From NCBI RefSeq assembly GCF_030412015.1, contig NZ_JASNRD010000003.1:248001-312000 (forward strand): DNA of 64,000 nucleotides. The letters are read 5' to 3'. Position numbers and translations under genes: made by a program. The stretch is from Massilia sp. YIM B02763. GTDB lineage: Bacteria > Pseudomonadota > Gammaproteobacteria > Burkholderiales > Burkholderiaceae_D. Below are positions 22,110 through 30,567 of the stretch, piece by piece. The notes beneath the pieces were generated by a model. It was given only the letters and a program-made list of their open reading frames with translations, had not been told where the DNA came from and ran no database searches. Every line of letters starts with the position of its first letter. Within the stretch, counting starts at the first letter, position 1.

Positions 22110-22634
22110 TTATCCGATTTTCTTGAGTTCCGCCTTGTAGCGGTGGCCGCGCTCGACATAGCCGGCCGCAATGCTTTCCAGTTTGCCCAGGTCTTCCGCC
22201 GTCAGGGTGCGCGCGACCTTGGCCGGGCTGCCCAGGATCAGCGAGTTGTCCGGGAATTCCTTGCCTTCCGTGACCAGGGCGCCGGCCCCGATGAGGCAAC
22301 CCTTGCCGATCCTTGCGCCGTTCAGCACCACGGCCTGGATGCCCACCAGCGTGCCGTCGCCGATGGTGCAGCCGTGCAGCATCGCCTGGTGGCCGACGGT
22401 GACGTTCTTGCCGAGCACGAGTGGAAAGCCCATGTCCGTATGCATCACGGTGCCTTCCTGCACATTGCTGTTTTCGCCGATCGTGATGCGCTCGTTGTCG
22501 CCGCGCAGCGTGGCACCGAACCACACCGAGGCATTCGCCTCGAGCGTCACCTTGCCGATCAGGTTGGCCGACTCGGCGACGTAGGCCGATGCATCGATCT
22601 CGGGCGCATGTTCGCCCAGCTGGTAAATCGCCAT
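22110..22634 (-). CDS. gamma-carbonic anhydrase family protein (YrdA-like)
   Basis: A 174-aa left-handed beta-helix protein of hexapeptide repeats. The three zinc-ligand histidines fall in MHTD and [10 protein letters not shown], as in the CamH/YrdA group, so a metal site is present, although carbonic anhydrase activity is rarely shown in this subgroup. Hexapeptide turns ([30 protein letters not shown]) run through residues 65-140, and the C-terminal helix is complete. It is the first gene of a two-gene operon with hslO. Confidence 0.93.
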   Translation of the reverse strand: MAIYQLGEHAPEIDASAYVAESANLIGKVTLEANASVWFGATLRGDNERITIGENSNVQEGTVMHTDMGFPLVLGKNVTVGHQAMLHGCTIGDGTLVGIQAVVLNGARIGKGCLIGAGALVTEGKEFPDNSLILGSPAKVARTLTAEDLGKLESIAAGYVERGHRYKAELKKIG

Positions 22635-22709
22635 GGATGTGCTCGCGGAAGAAAGGTTGGAATACCGCTATTTTACGCCCTCGCGTCCGCATCCATCGGC
22701 AGACGGCGA

Positions 22710-22737
22710 AGATGGGGCCTCGCTGCGGGAATTCAAG
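22710..22737 (-). promoter_or_regulatory. sigma-32 (RpoH) promoter of the gammaCA-hslO operon
   Basis: On the minus strand CTTGAA (-35), a 14-base spacer and CCCCATCT (-10) match the sigma-32 consensus CTTGAA-N13-15-CCCCATNT at every defined position. It lies about 75 bases before the gammaCA ATG. Heat-shock control fits Hsp33. Confidence 0.8.
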
Positions 22738-22801
22738 CTTTGCGCTTATAATCCCAAAAGATCCGAACGACCGTACTATTTTAGCCAGCACAGGAAGCGC
22801 C

Positions 22802-23680
22802 ATGAGACCGTCCCGTTCCGAATTCCTACCCGTCCGCGGCCTGCGCCTGCACGTGCGCCATTGGGGAGAGGAGGGCGCGCCGAAGCTGTTCATGGCGCAC
22901 GGCTGGATGGACATGTCGGCGTCGTTCCAGTTCGTCGTCGACGCGCTGGCGGGCGACTGGCATGTGATCGCCCCTGACTGGCGCGGCTTCGGCCTGTCCG
23001 ACCGTTCCGGCACGGACACCTACTGGTATCCGGACTACCTCGCCGACCTGGAGGCCATCCTCGACCATTATTCGCCGGACGCCCCGGTCGACCTGCTCGG
23101 CCACAGCATGGGCGGCAATATCGTCAGCCTGTATGCGGGCGTGCGCCCGCAGCGCATCGCGCGCCTGATCAACCTGGAAGGCTTCGGCCTGCCGGCGACC
23201 AGGCCGGAGCAGGCGCCCGGGCGCTATGCCAAGTGGCTGGACGAGTTGCGCACACCGCCGGCGATGCGGGGCTACGCCGACCTGGGCGAGGTGGCGGCGC
23301 GCCTGCAGAAGACCAATCCGCGCCTGTCCAACGCCCGCGCCGCCTTCCTCGCCGGGCATTGGGCGGCGCAAAACGCGGACGGCCTGTGGGAAATCCTGGG
23401 CGACCCCGCGCACAAGATGACGAACCCGCTGCTGTACCAAGCCGAGGAAGTGCTCGCCTGCTGGCGCCGCATCGCCGCGCCCGTGCTGTGGGTCGAGGCC
23501 GAGCACACGGACATGTGGCGCTGGATGGGACCGAAGGAACAGGCGCGCGCGGAAATCGACCGGCGCCTGGGCATGCTGCAGGACGTGACGCCGCATATGA
23601 TGCCGGACGCGGGGCATATGCTGCACCATGACCAGCCGGAACGGCTGGCGCGCATGATCGAGGATTTTCTCGCTGCCTGA
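22802..23680 (+). CDS. alpha/beta hydrolase
   Basis: A 292-aa alpha/beta-hydrolase-fold enzyme. The oxyanion region is AHGWMDMSASFQ (about residues 32-43), the nucleophile elbow is GHSMGG (Ser near 103), an acid is likely in VEAEHTD, and the catalytic His is in PDAGHMLHHDQPE near 273. This pattern fits esterases or haloalkane-dehalogenase-like members. The ATG at 22802 follows GGAAGCGCC. It starts 65 bases from the divergent sigma-32 promoter. The substrate is unknown. Confidence 0.88.
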   Translation: MRPSRSEFLPVRGLRLHVRHWGEEGAPKLFMAHGWMDMSASFQFVVDALAGDWHVIAPDWRGFGLSDRSGTDTYWYPDYLADLEAILDHYSPDAPVDLLGHSMGGNIVSLYAGVRPQRIARLINLEGFGLPATRPEQAPGRYAKWLDELRTPPAMRGYADLGEVAARLQKTNPRLSNARAAFLAGHWAAQNADGLWEILGDPAHKMTNPLLYQAEEVLACWRRIAAPVLWVEAEHTDMWRWMGPKEQARAEIDRRLGMLQDVTPHMMPDAGHMLHHDQPERLARMIEDFLAA

Positions 23681-23683
23681 CGG

Positions 23684-23781
23684 GTAGGGTGGACGGCTTG
23701 CCGTCCACGCGTTCAATCCGGGCAGGCATCGCCGTGCATCACGCTCTGGTCGGACGCGTGGACGGCGAAGCCGTCCACCCT
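23684..23781. repeat. palindromic repeat doublet, family 2 copy A
   Basis: An outer inverted pair: GGTGGACGGCTTGCCGTCCA at the left and GTGGACGGCGAAGCCGTCCA at the right, each itself a hairpin, with GCGTTCAA-type flanks. The same unit recurs near 30.0-30.2 kb. It lies between two co-directional genes. Confidence 0.8.
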
Positions 23782-23851
23782 GCCGGTCGGCTTGCCGTTG
23801 CGTATTTGGTAAGCCGTTCGCGGTTTTTGCGTTCCGCGTACAATGGTAGCC

Positions 23852-24685
23852 ATGCTCAAAGTCGACCTTCACTGCCATTCCAACGTTTCCGACGGCGTGC
23901 TTGCGCCCGCCGCCGTGGCCGCCTACGCGCGCAAGGGCGGCGTCGATGCCTGGGCGCTGACCGACCACGACGAGGTCGGCGGCATCAAGGCCGCGCGGGC
24001 CCGGGCGCTGGAGCTGGGCATGCGCTTCGTGGCCGGCGTCGAGATCTCGATCACCTGGGCGAACGAGACGGTACACCTGGTCGGCCTGCAGGTCGACGAG
24101 GACAACGCCATCCTGAACCGGGGGCTGGCCGCGACCCGCGCGGGACGCGATGCGCGCGGCCGCGAGATCGCCGCGCAGCTCGAGCGCGCCGGCATCCCGA
24201 ATGCCTACGAGGGCGCCGTCAAGTACGTGGGCAATCCGGACCTGCTGTCGCGCACCCACTTCGCGCGCTACCTGTGCGAAATCGGCGCCTGCGGCACGAC
24301 GTCCGAAGTGTTCCGCAAATTCCTCACCGAGGGCCGGCCCGGCTACGTGCCGCACCGCTGGGCCACGCTGGCCGATGCGATGGGCTGGATCCGCGCCGCC
24401 GGCGGCATCCCCGTGATCGCCCACCCGGGCCGCTACCGCTTCGACGAGACGGCGGAGGGCGCGCTGTTCGACGAATTCCGCCAGCTGGGCGGCAACGCGA
24501 TCGAGGTCGTCACGGGCAGCCACACGCCGGACCAGTACGCGATCTATGCCGAAAAGGCGCGCCGCTACGGCTTTCTGGCCTCGCGCGGCACGGATTTCCA
24601 TGCGCCGGGGGAAGCGCGCGTCGAATTCGACAAGCTGCCGCCGCTGCCGGCGGGCCTCAAGCCCGTCTGGCACGACTGGTTCTAG
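23852..24685 (+). CDS. rnm: PHP-domain phosphoesterase / 5'-3' exonuclease (Rnm/RNase AM-like)
   Basis: PHP-superfamily metal phosphoesterase of about 277 aa. The family includes E. coli YciV (RNase AM), which trims RNA 5' ends, and nucleoside 3',5'-bisphosphate phosphatase. Motif I is DLHCHSNVSDG, motif II WALTDHDEVGG, and later metal ligands are in AHPGRY and GTDFHAPGE. The ATG at 23852 is preferred because MLKVDLHCH is the usual family start; an ATG three codons upstream is also open. It heads the rnm-htpX-yciO-M50 run. Confidence 0.9.
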   Translation: MLKVDLHCHSNVSDGVLAPAAVAAYARKGGVDAWALTDHDEVGGIKAARARALELGMRFVAGVEISITWANETVHLVGLQVDEDNAILNRGLAATRAGRDARGREIAAQLERAGIPNAYEGAVKYVGNPDLLSRTHFARYLCEIGACGTTSEVFRKFLTEGRPGYVPHRWATLADAMGWIRAAGGIPVIAHPGRYRFDETAEGALFDEFRQLGGNAIEVVTGSHTPDQYAIYAEKARRYGFLASRGTDFHAPGEARVEFDKLPPLPAGLKPVWHDWF

Positions 24686-24694
24686 GGAGCGAGC

Positions 24695-24723
24695 CTGGGC
24701 CCCTGCCTTCGCAGGGGCGACGG
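24695..24723. repeat. single half of repeat family 1
   Basis: One hairpin, GGGCCCCTGCCTTCGCAGGG, identical in type to the right halves of the family 1 doublets but without a partner. It sits 10 bases after the rnm stop. Confidence 0.7.
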
Positions 24724-24761
24724 TCTGGCGCTTAGAGCTGTCTTAACGAAGCCGATCATCG

Positions 24762-24790
24762 CTTGAATTTCATCCATCATGGCCTTATCT
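24762..24790 (+). promoter_or_regulatory. htpX: sigma-32-like promoter of htpX
   Basis: CTTGAA (24762-24767), a 15-base spacer and CCTTATCT (24783-24790). The -35 is perfect and the -10 keeps most of CCCCATNT. It lies about 40 bases before the htpX ATG. Heat-shock control would agree with the known behaviour of htpX in E. coli. Confidence 0.6.
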
Positions 24791-24831
24791 TGACGGTCTG
24801 ATAAGCAGTATCCGTCCGGAGGTTCGCCGCC

Positions 24832-25731
24832 ATGAAACGCATCGTCCTGTTCCTCGCCACCAACCTCGCGGTGGTGCTCGTGCTGTCGGTCGTGCTGAAC
24901 GTGCTGGGCGTCGCCCGTCCCGTGAGCGGCGCCGGCATCAACGTGCCCGCCTTGCTGGTGTTCTCGCTGGTCGTTGGCTTCACCGGCGCGATCATTTCCC
25001 TGTTGATGAGCAAACCCATGGCCAAGTGGTCCACGGGAGCGCGCGTCATCGACCAGCCGGCCAATGCGAGCGAGCTGTGGCTGGTGAACACGGTGCGCGC
25101 GCTGGCCGAGCGGGCCGGCATCGGCATGCCGGAAGTGGCCGTGTACGAGGGCGAACCGAATGCCTTCGCCACCGGCGCCTTCAAGAATTCCGCGCTGGTG
25201 GCCGTGTCCACGGGGCTGCTCGCCAACATGAACCGCGACGAGGTCGAGGCCGTGCTGGGCCACGAGGTCGCCCACGTCGCCAACGGCGACATGGTCACGC
25301 TGACGCTGATCCAGGGCGTCGTGAACACCTTCGTCGTGTTCCTCGCGCGCGTGGTCGGCTTCTTCGTCGACAATATGCTGTTCCGCAAGGGCGAGGACGA
25401 CCGCGGTCCCGGCTTCGGCTACATGATCACCGTGTTCGTCTGCGAGATCGTGTTCGGCCTCGTGGCCTCGATCATCGTGGCCTGGTTCTCGCGCCAGCGC
25501 GAGTTCCGCGCCGACGCCGGCTCGGCACGGCTGCTGGGCAGCCCCGTGCCGATGCAGCATGCGCTGGCGCGCCTGGGCGGCATGCAGCCGGGCGGCTTGC
25601 CGCAATCGATGGCCGCTTCCGGCATTGCCGGCGGCGGTGGCGGCTGGGGCGCGCTGTTCGCCTCGCACCCGCCGATGGAAGAACGCATCGCGGCGCTGCA
25701 GGCGCTGCGCCAGACCAATTACGCGCGTTGA
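24832..25731 (+). CDS. htpX: zinc metalloprotease HtpX
   Basis: Inner-membrane M48 protease that degrades misfolded membrane proteins alongside FtsH. It has 299 aa, with membrane segments near residues 5-25, 36-58, 155-180 and 195-220. The zinc motif is [13 protein letters not shown] (HEVAH near 141-145), and the third ligand is in [12 protein letters not shown]. The C-terminal [13 protein letters not shown] is the family signature. GGAGG precedes the ATG by 9 bases. The likely sigma-32 promoter separates its control from rnm. Confidence 0.97.
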   Translation: MKRIVLFLATNLAVVLVLSVVLNVLGVARPVSGAGINVPALLVFSLVVGFTGAIISLLMSKPMAKWSTGARVIDQPANASELWLVNTVRALAERAGIGMPEVAVYEGEPNAFATGAFKNSALVAVSTGLLANMNRDEVEAVLGHEVAHVANGDMVTLTLIQGVVNTFVVFLARVVGFFVDNMLFRKGEDDRGPGFGYMITVFVCEIVFGLVASIIVAWFSRQREFRADAGSARLLGSPVPMQHALARLGGMQPGGLPQSMAASGIAGGGGGWGALFASHPPMEERIAALQALRQTNYAR

Positions 25732-25746
25732 GCGCTTGCCCACACG

Positions 25747-26370
25747 ATGAGCCAATATTTCGAGATCCACCCCGAGAATCCCCAACCGCGCCTGCTGCGC
25801 CAGGCGGCCCAGATCATCCAGTCGGGCGGCATCGTCGCCGCCCCCACCGATTCCGCGTATGCCCTCGTGTGCCGCCTCGACGACAAGGCGGCGGTCGAGC
25901 GGCTGCGCCGCATCCGCGGCGTCGACGAGAAGCACCACCTGACGCTGCTGGTGCGCGACCTGTCCGAGATCGCCCAGTACGCGCGCGTCGACAACCAGCA
26001 GTACCGCCAGCTGAAGGCCGTCACGCCGGGGCCGTTCACGATCATCCTGGAGGCGACGCGCGAGCTGCCGCGCCGCCTGTCGCACCCGCAGCGCAAGACG
26101 ATCGGCATCCGCGTGCCGGAAAACACGATCCTGCTGGCGCTGCTGGACGAAGTGGGCGAACCGCTGATCGGCACCACGCTGCAGCTACCCGGCGACGACC
26201 ACATGCTGTCCGACCCCGAGGAAGTGCAGGAGCGCCTGGGCAAGCAGATCGAGCTGGTGATCGACGGCGGCGCCGGCACGCTGGAGCCCACCACCATCGT
26301 CGACCTGACGGGGCCCGAGCCGGCGCTGCTGCGCGAGGGGCGGGGGGATCCGGCCGTGTTCGGGCTGTAA
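25747..26370 (+). CDS. YciO/YrdC/Sua5 family protein (threonylcarbamoyl-AMP synthase-like)
   Basis: A 207-aa protein of the Sua5/YciO/YrdC family. TsaC members make threonylcarbamoyl-AMP for tRNA t6A; the YciO branch has weaker or different activity. Visible motifs are GGIVAAPTDSAYALVC (about residues 27-42), the KxR-like loop in KHHLTLLVRDLSEIAQYA and TPGPFTIIL. The opening MSQYFEIHPENPQPRL is typical of the YciO branch, so I favour YciO over the essential TsaC. It starts 15 bases after htpX and is probably in its operon. Confidence 0.88.
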   Translation: MSQYFEIHPENPQPRLLRQAAQIIQSGGIVAAPTDSAYALVCRLDDKAAVERLRRIRGVDEKHHLTLLVRDLSEIAQYARVDNQQYRQLKAVTPGPFTIILEATRELPRRLSHPQRKTIGIRVPENTILLALLDEVGEPLIGTTLQLPGDDHMLSDPEEVQERLGKQIELVIDGGAGTLEPTTIVDLTGPEPALLREGRGDPAVFGL

Positions 26371-26391
26371 GTCGCGATATGTAAACTACAC

Positions 26392-26517
26392 CGTCATTCC
26401 CGCGAAGGCGGGAATCCATGCTGATATGCCGAAGTCGACCTGCCGGACGATAGTGGCATCCTTGACATAGCGAATCCGGTTGCTCAGCATGGGTTCCCGC
26501 CTGCGCGGGAACGACAT
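26392..26517. repeat. REP-like doublet, variant of family 1
   Basis: Left hairpin CGTCATTCCCGCGAAGGCGG and right hairpin GGTTCCCGCCTGCGCGGGAA face each other about 70 bases apart. The left half matches the widespread proteobacterial REP type GTCATTCCCGCG. It separates yciO from the M50 gene. Confidence 0.8.
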
Positions 26518-26584
26518 GGCTCTTTAGTTGCTTTTACTTACCACTTCTGGCTGTCCCGACCACGCCCTCTGATAGAATCGCAGA

Positions 26585-27244
26585 ATGGATGAACTCATAC
26601 GCAACCTAGCGGTCTACGCACTTCCCGTCCTCTTTGCGATCACGATGCACGATGCCGCCCAGGCATTCGTCGCCCGCCGCCTCGGAGACAACACCGCCCA
26701 CGCCGCCGGCCGGACCACCCTGAATCCGCTGGCCCACATCGATCCCATCGGTACCGTCGTCATTCCCGCCGTCATGTATCTGATGACGAGCTTCGTGTTC
26801 GGCTATGCCAAGCCGCTGCCGCTGAACTACGGCCAGATGAAGCACCCGAAGCGCGACATGGCCTTCGTGGCGCTGGCCGGTCCGGGCGCCAACTTCCTGA
26901 TGGCCTTCCTGTGGATGCTGCTGGCGATCTGCCTGCACGTGTTCGACGTCCAGGAAGATTTTCCGAACCTCGTGGCCAGCGCCGGCATCAAAACCAATCT
27001 GTGGCTGATGGCGTTCAACCTGCTGCCGATCCCGTCGATGGACGGCGGCCGCGTCGTGTTCAGCCTGCTGCCGCACAAGGCCGCCTACCAGTACGCGCGC
27101 CTGGAGCCGTACGGCTTCCTGATCCTGCTGGCGCTGATCCTGCTGAAGGTCGTCACCTACTGGCTGTTCTTCGTCGAGACGGTGGCCGGCATCGGGCTGC
27201 GGCTGCTGGCCATGCCGCTGCTGGCCCTGGTGGGCGGCAACTGA
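26585..27244 (+). CDS. M50 site-2 protease family protein with degenerate zinc motif
   Basis: A 219-aa polytopic membrane protein of the M50 group found beside dapA in betaproteobacteria. The family core is recognisable: NPLAHIDPIGTVVIPA, AGPGANFLMAF and NLLPIPSMDGGRV. However, the first membrane helix has MHDAAQAFVARRLGD where active members have HExxH, so the catalytic Glu is Asp and the second zinc-binding His is Gln. The Asp of MDGGR is kept. The gene is full length with normal codon use. It is probably proteolytically inactive or altered. Confidence 0.85.
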   Translation: MDELIRNLAVYALPVLFAITMHDAAQAFVARRLGDNTAHAAGRTTLNPLAHIDPIGTVVIPAVMYLMTSFVFGYAKPLPLNYGQMKHPKRDMAFVALAGPGANFLMAFLWMLLAICLHVFDVQEDFPNLVASAGIKTNLWLMAFNLLPIPSMDGGRVVFSLLPHKAAYQYARLEPYGFLILLALILLKVVTYWLFFVETVAGIGLRLLAMPLLALVGGN

Positions 27245-27272
27245 GCGGCACCGTTCGCATCGGGATACCACC

Positions 27273-27842
27273 ATGAACCATCGTTTCGAAGACGCATCCC
27301 CCTGGGTGCGGCGCTGGGCCCCGCTCATCCGGCAGGGCGAAGTGCTCGACCTGGCCTGCGGCAGCGGCCGCCACGCGCGCCTGCTGGCGTCGCTGGGCCA
27401 CGTCGTGATCGCCCTCGACCGCGACCGCGAGGCCCTGGCCGCCGCGGCCGGCGAGAACATCGAACCCGTCGAGTACGACGTCGAGGCCCCCGGCAACCCG
27501 TGGCCGTTCGCGCCGCGCAGCCTGGCCGGCATCGTCGTCACCAACTACCTGCACCGTCCGCTGTTCGGCGCGCTGGCGGCCTCGCTGGCGCCGGACGGCG
27601 TGCTGATCTACGAAACCTTCGCGCGCGGGAACGAAACCTTCGGCAAGCCGTCGAATCCGGACTTCCTGCTCATGCCGGGCGAGCTGCTCGGCCTGGCCGG
27701 ACGGGGCGGCCTGCGCGTCGTCGCGTTCGAGGATGGGGTGGTGCAAGGACCGCGTCCGGCGCGCCTGCAGCGCCTGTGCGCCGTGGGCCAGGGCTTCGAC
27801 CCGGCGACGGCCCGGCTCGACCATTTATCTGGCGCGGAATGA
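27273..27842 (+). CDS. class I SAM-dependent methyltransferase
   Basis: A 189-aa Rossmann-fold methyltransferase. Motif I is VLDLACGSGRHARLL (about residues 23-37), the acidic end of strand 2 is VIALDRDREAL, and a later strand reads GIVVTNYLHRPLF. The chain is short and lacks a substrate domain, like the tellurite-resistance/TehB-like small methyltransferases. It sits between the M50 gene and dapA, probably in the same transcript. Substrate unknown. Confidence 0.85.
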   Translation: MNHRFEDASPWVRRWAPLIRQGEVLDLACGSGRHARLLASLGHVVIALDRDREALAAAAGENIEPVEYDVEAPGNPWPFAPRSLAGIVVTNYLHRPLFGALAASLAPDGVLIYETFARGNETFGKPSNPDFLLMPGELLGLAGRGGLRVVAFEDGVVQGPRPARLQRLCAVGQGFDPATARLDHLSGAE

Positions 27843-27905
27843 ACCATAACCGCGGGCTATCCGCTACAATCCAATTTTTATTTATTAACGGCACGGTCCA
27901 GAGAT

Positions 27906-28799
27906 ATGATTAAGGGCAGCATAGTAGCACTCGTCACTCCGATGTTCGAGGACGGCAGTCTGGACAGGGACACCCTGCGCAAACTGATCGACTGGCACGT
28001 CGCGGAAGGCACGGACGGCATCGTCATCGTCGGCACCACCGGCGAATCGGCCACCGTCAGCCCGGAGGAACACTGCGAACTGGTCAAGCTGGCGGTCGAG
28101 CACGTGGCCGGCCGCATCCCGGTGATCGCCGGTACCGGCGGCAATTCCACTGCGGAAGCGATCGCGCTGACCCGTCATGCCAAGGACGTGGGCGCCGACG
28201 CCACCCTGCAGGTGGTCCCGTACTACAACCGGCCGACCCAGGAAGGCATGTACCGCCACTTCAAGGCGATCGCGGAAGCGGTCGACCTGCCGGTGATCCT
28301 GTACAACGTGCCGGGCCGTACCGTGGCCGACATGAGCAACGAGACGGTGCTGCGCCTGGCGCCGATCGACAATATCGTCGGCATCAAGGATGCGACCGGC
28401 AATATCGGCCGCGGCATCGAGCTGCTGCGCGAAGTCGACCGTTCCTTCGCCGGCAACAAGCCGTTCGGCGTGTACTCGGGCGACGACGCGACCGCGATCG
28501 CGCTGATGTTCTGCGGCGGCGCCGGCAATATCTCGGTGACGGCCAACGTGGCGCCGCGCGCCATGCACGAACTGTGCGAGGCGGCGATGGCGGGCCAGAT
28601 CGGCCGCGCCACCGAGATCAACAACCGCGTGCTGGCGCTGCACGGCAAGCTGTTCATCGAACCGAATCCGGTGCCGGTGAAATGGGCGCTGGCCGAGATG
28701 GGCAAGATGCCGGCCGGACTGCGCCTGCCGCTGGCGCCGCTGTCCGCGCAATACCACGACACGGTCCGCGCCGCGCTGCGCGAAGCCGGCGTCCTTTGA
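27906..28799 (+). CDS. dapA: 4-hydroxy-tetrahydrodipicolinate synthase
   Basis: Condenses pyruvate with aspartate semialdehyde, the first committed step to diaminopimelate and lysine. It has 297 aa, the normal length. The aldolase signatures are [14 protein letters not shown] (about residues 42-55), the catalytic Tyr in [17 protein letters not shown], the Schiff-base Lys in VGIKDATGN (near 162) and SGDDATA. A possible -10 (TACAAT at 27866) lies upstream. bamC follows after 44 bases, the conserved dapA-bamC order. Confidence 0.98.
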   Translation: MIKGSIVALVTPMFEDGSLDRDTLRKLIDWHVAEGTDGIVIVGTTGESATVSPEEHCELVKLAVEHVAGRIPVIAGTGGNSTAEAIALTRHAKDVGADATLQVVPYYNRPTQEGMYRHFKAIAEAVDLPVILYNVPGRTVADMSNETVLRLAPIDNIVGIKDATGNIGRGIELLREVDRSFAGNKPFGVYSGDDATAIALMFCGGAGNISVTANVAPRAMHELCEAAMAGQIGRATEINNRVLALHGKLFIEPNPVPVKWALAEMGKMPAGLRLPLAPLSAQYHDTVRAALREAGVL

Positions 28800-28843
28800 T
28801 GAACGGTCTTCGGACCCTGGATCTGCCTTACCCGCTTTAACAT

Positions 28844-29962
28844 ATGACCAATCGCAAGACTATGACCCGCACCGTGGCGCTGACCGCCATGGCACTCGCC
28901 CTGGCAGCGTGCACGACCGTGTTCGAATCGGACAAAGTGGATTACAAGGCCGCGAAGAAGGCCGCCCCGCTGGACATCCCGCCCGACCTGACCCAGCTCC
29001 AGAAGGATAACCGCTACGCCGTGCCGGATGGCCGCGGCGTCGCCACCGCCTCCGGCTACCAGCAGCAGCACAGCGCCCAGGCGCCGGGCCTGCCGGCGGC
29101 CAGCGAGCAGGTCGGCCAGGTGTCGACCGATGCCGTGCGCATCGAGCGCCAGGGCAACCAGCGCTGGCTCGTGGTCAAGCAGACGCCGGAGCAGCTGTGG
29201 CCGCAGCTGCAGGAATTCTGGGCCAACTCCGGCTTCACGGTGGAAACCGAGTCGCAGCAGACCGGCATCATGGAAACCAACTGGGCCGAGAACCGCGCCA
29301 AGATTCCGCAGGACTTCATCCGCCGCACCATCGGCAAGGTGTTCGACTCGGCCTACTCGACGGGCGAGCGCGACAAGTTCCGCACCCGCCTGGAACGCCG
29401 TGCGGACGGCTCGACCGAGGTCTACATCAGCCACCGCGGCGCCGAGGAAGTGCTGGTCGGCCAGCAGAACGAATCGACCACCTGGACCGCCCGTCCGAAC
29501 GATCCGGAACTGGAAGCCGAATTCCTGAGCCGCCTGATGGCCCAGCTGACCGGCACCAAGGTCAAGGAAGCCAGCGCCTTCGTCGCCAATGCGCCGATGG
29601 AAGCGCAGCACGCCAAGCTGGAAGGCAACAAGGTCGTCGTCGACGAAGGCTTCGACCGCGCCTGGCGCCGCGTCGGCCTGGCGCTGGACCGTGTCGGCTT
29701 CACCGTGGAAGACCGCGACCGCGTGCAGGGCATCTATTTCGTACGCTACGTCGATCCGGACGCGGTCAAGAAGGAAGGCTTCTTCAGCAAGCTGTTCGGC
29801 AACGAGGACAAGAACAAGGAAGCGCAGAAGTACCGCGTGCTCGTCTCGGCCGTGCAGGGCGCGACCACCAGCGACGTGACCGTCCAGACCAACGACGGCA
29901 AGCCGGAAACGTCGCCGACTGGCGCCAAGATCCTGAAGCTGCTGGCGGACGAGCTGAAATAA
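28844..29962 (+). CDS. bamC: outer membrane assembly lipoprotein BamC
   Basis: Lipoprotein of the Bam complex that inserts beta-barrel proteins into the outer membrane. The signal peptide ends in the lipobox LALAAC (Cys near residue 23), followed by the unstructured YK/DIPPDLTQL segment that contacts BamD in E. coli. Two helix-grip domains follow (about 110-220 and 250-370). It is 372 aa, slightly longer than in E. coli (344). The ATG seven codons in (MTRTVAL) is an alternative start. A strong terminator follows. Confidence 0.93.
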   Translation: MTNRKTMTRTVALTAMALALAACTTVFESDKVDYKAAKKAAPLDIPPDLTQLQKDNRYAVPDGRGVATASGYQQQHSAQAPGLPAASEQVGQVSTDAVRIERQGNQRWLVVKQTPEQLWPQLQEFWANSGFTVETESQQTGIMETNWAENRAKIPQDFIRRTIGKVFDSAYSTGERDKFRTRLERRADGSTEVYISHRGAEEVLVGQQNESTTWTARPNDPELEAEFLSRLMAQLTGTKVKEASAFVANAPMEAQHAKLEGNKVVVDEGFDRAWRRVGLALDRVGFTVEDRDRVQGIYFVRYVDPDAVKKEGFFSKLFGNEDKNKEAQKYRVLVSAVQGATTSDVTVQTNDGKPETSPTGAKILKLLADELK

Positions 29963-29982
29963 TCTCGCTGTTGCTTCATACG

Positions 29983-30012
29983 AAAAACCGGCCCGTGAGG
30001 CCGGTTTTTTTA
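29983..30012 (+). terminator. rho-independent terminator after bamC
   Basis: Stem AAAAACCGGCC / GGCCGGTTTTT with a 5-base loop, then a T-run. It is 20 bases beyond the bamC stop. Confidence 0.9.
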
Positions 30013-30015
30013 TTG

Positions 30016-30183
30016 GTAGGGTGGACGGCTCTGCCGTCCACGCGTTCAACCCCGGTTTGAATTGCCGTGCGGCCGCTCACGCTGCTCGACATTGCCGTGC
30101 GGCCGCCCATGCGCTGCTCGACATCGCGGTGCGGCCGCTCATAGGTTGCTTGAACGCGTGGACGGGGAACCCGTCCACCCTAC
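30016..30183. repeat. palindromic repeat doublet, family 2 copy B, with internal triplicate
   Basis: Outer hairpins GGTGGACGGCTCTGCCGTCC at the left and GTGGACGGGGAACCCGTCCA at the right match family 2 copy A. Between them are three direct copies of a 30-32 base unit starting at 30061, 30091 and 30123, with the core CGGTGCGGCCGCTCA or GCCGTGCGGCCGC. It lies in the convergent gap between bamC and the lipoprotein gene. Confidence 0.85.
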
Positions 30184-30202
30184 GTAATTCGACCTCTGGA
30201 CG

Positions 30203-30230
30203 AAAAAAAACCGGCCCGAAGGCCGGTTTC
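30203..30230 (-). terminator. rho-independent terminator of the Ala-rich lipoprotein gene
   Basis: CCGGCC-CGAA-GGCCGG stem-loop. On the minus strand it is followed by eight Ts. It is 20 bases beyond the stop of the lipoprotein gene. Confidence 0.85.
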
Positions 30231-30249
30231 TTTTTCGACCGGAGTCGAA

Positions 30250-30531
30250 TTACTTGGTTGCCGGAGCAGCAGCAGCCGAAGCGGCGTCAGCAGCAGCCGA
30301 AGCAGCCGAAGCGGCAGCCGAAGCGGCCGAAGCAGCAGCGTCAGCGGCAGCCGGAGCGGCCGGGGCGGTTGCGTCAGCAGCCGGAGCGACCGGAGCAGCG
30401 GTGGTGTCGGCAGCCGGAGCAGCCGGAGCAGCGGTTTCAGCAGCCGGAGCGGCCGGAGCGGCTTCTTCTTTCTTCGAGCAAGCAGCCAGAGCAACAGCCA
30501 GCAGGGAAACGATCAGCAGAGATTTTTTCAT
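30250..30531 (-). CDS. small Ala/Pro-rich lipoprotein
   Basis: A 93-aa predicted lipoprotein: MKKSLLIVSLLAVALAAC is a lipoprotein signal with Cys near residue 18, followed by SKKEE. The rest is low-complexity Ala/Pro/Thr (AAPAAPAAET-type repeats), then Ala/Ser tracts (AASAASAA). It is likely surface- or periplasm-exposed and flexible, with no enzymatic motif. The ATG at 30531 gives the clean signal. An ATG seven codons upstream (MNIKEKT) is less likely. Its own terminator and a long leader suggest a monocistronic, possibly abundant, transcript. Confidence 0.8.
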   Translation of the reverse strand: MKKSLLIVSLLAVALAACSKKEEAAPAAPAAETAAPAAPAADTTAAPVAPAADATAPAAPAAADAAASAASAAASAASAAADAASAAAAPATK

Positions 30532-30567
30532 GGTTTTTTCCTTAATATTCAAAAGGTGGTGCGATGA

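Noticed and set aside
30061..30153. Three direct repeats as a CRISPR array
   Set aside because: The units abut with no spacers, sit inside a palindromic element and have no cas genes nearby.
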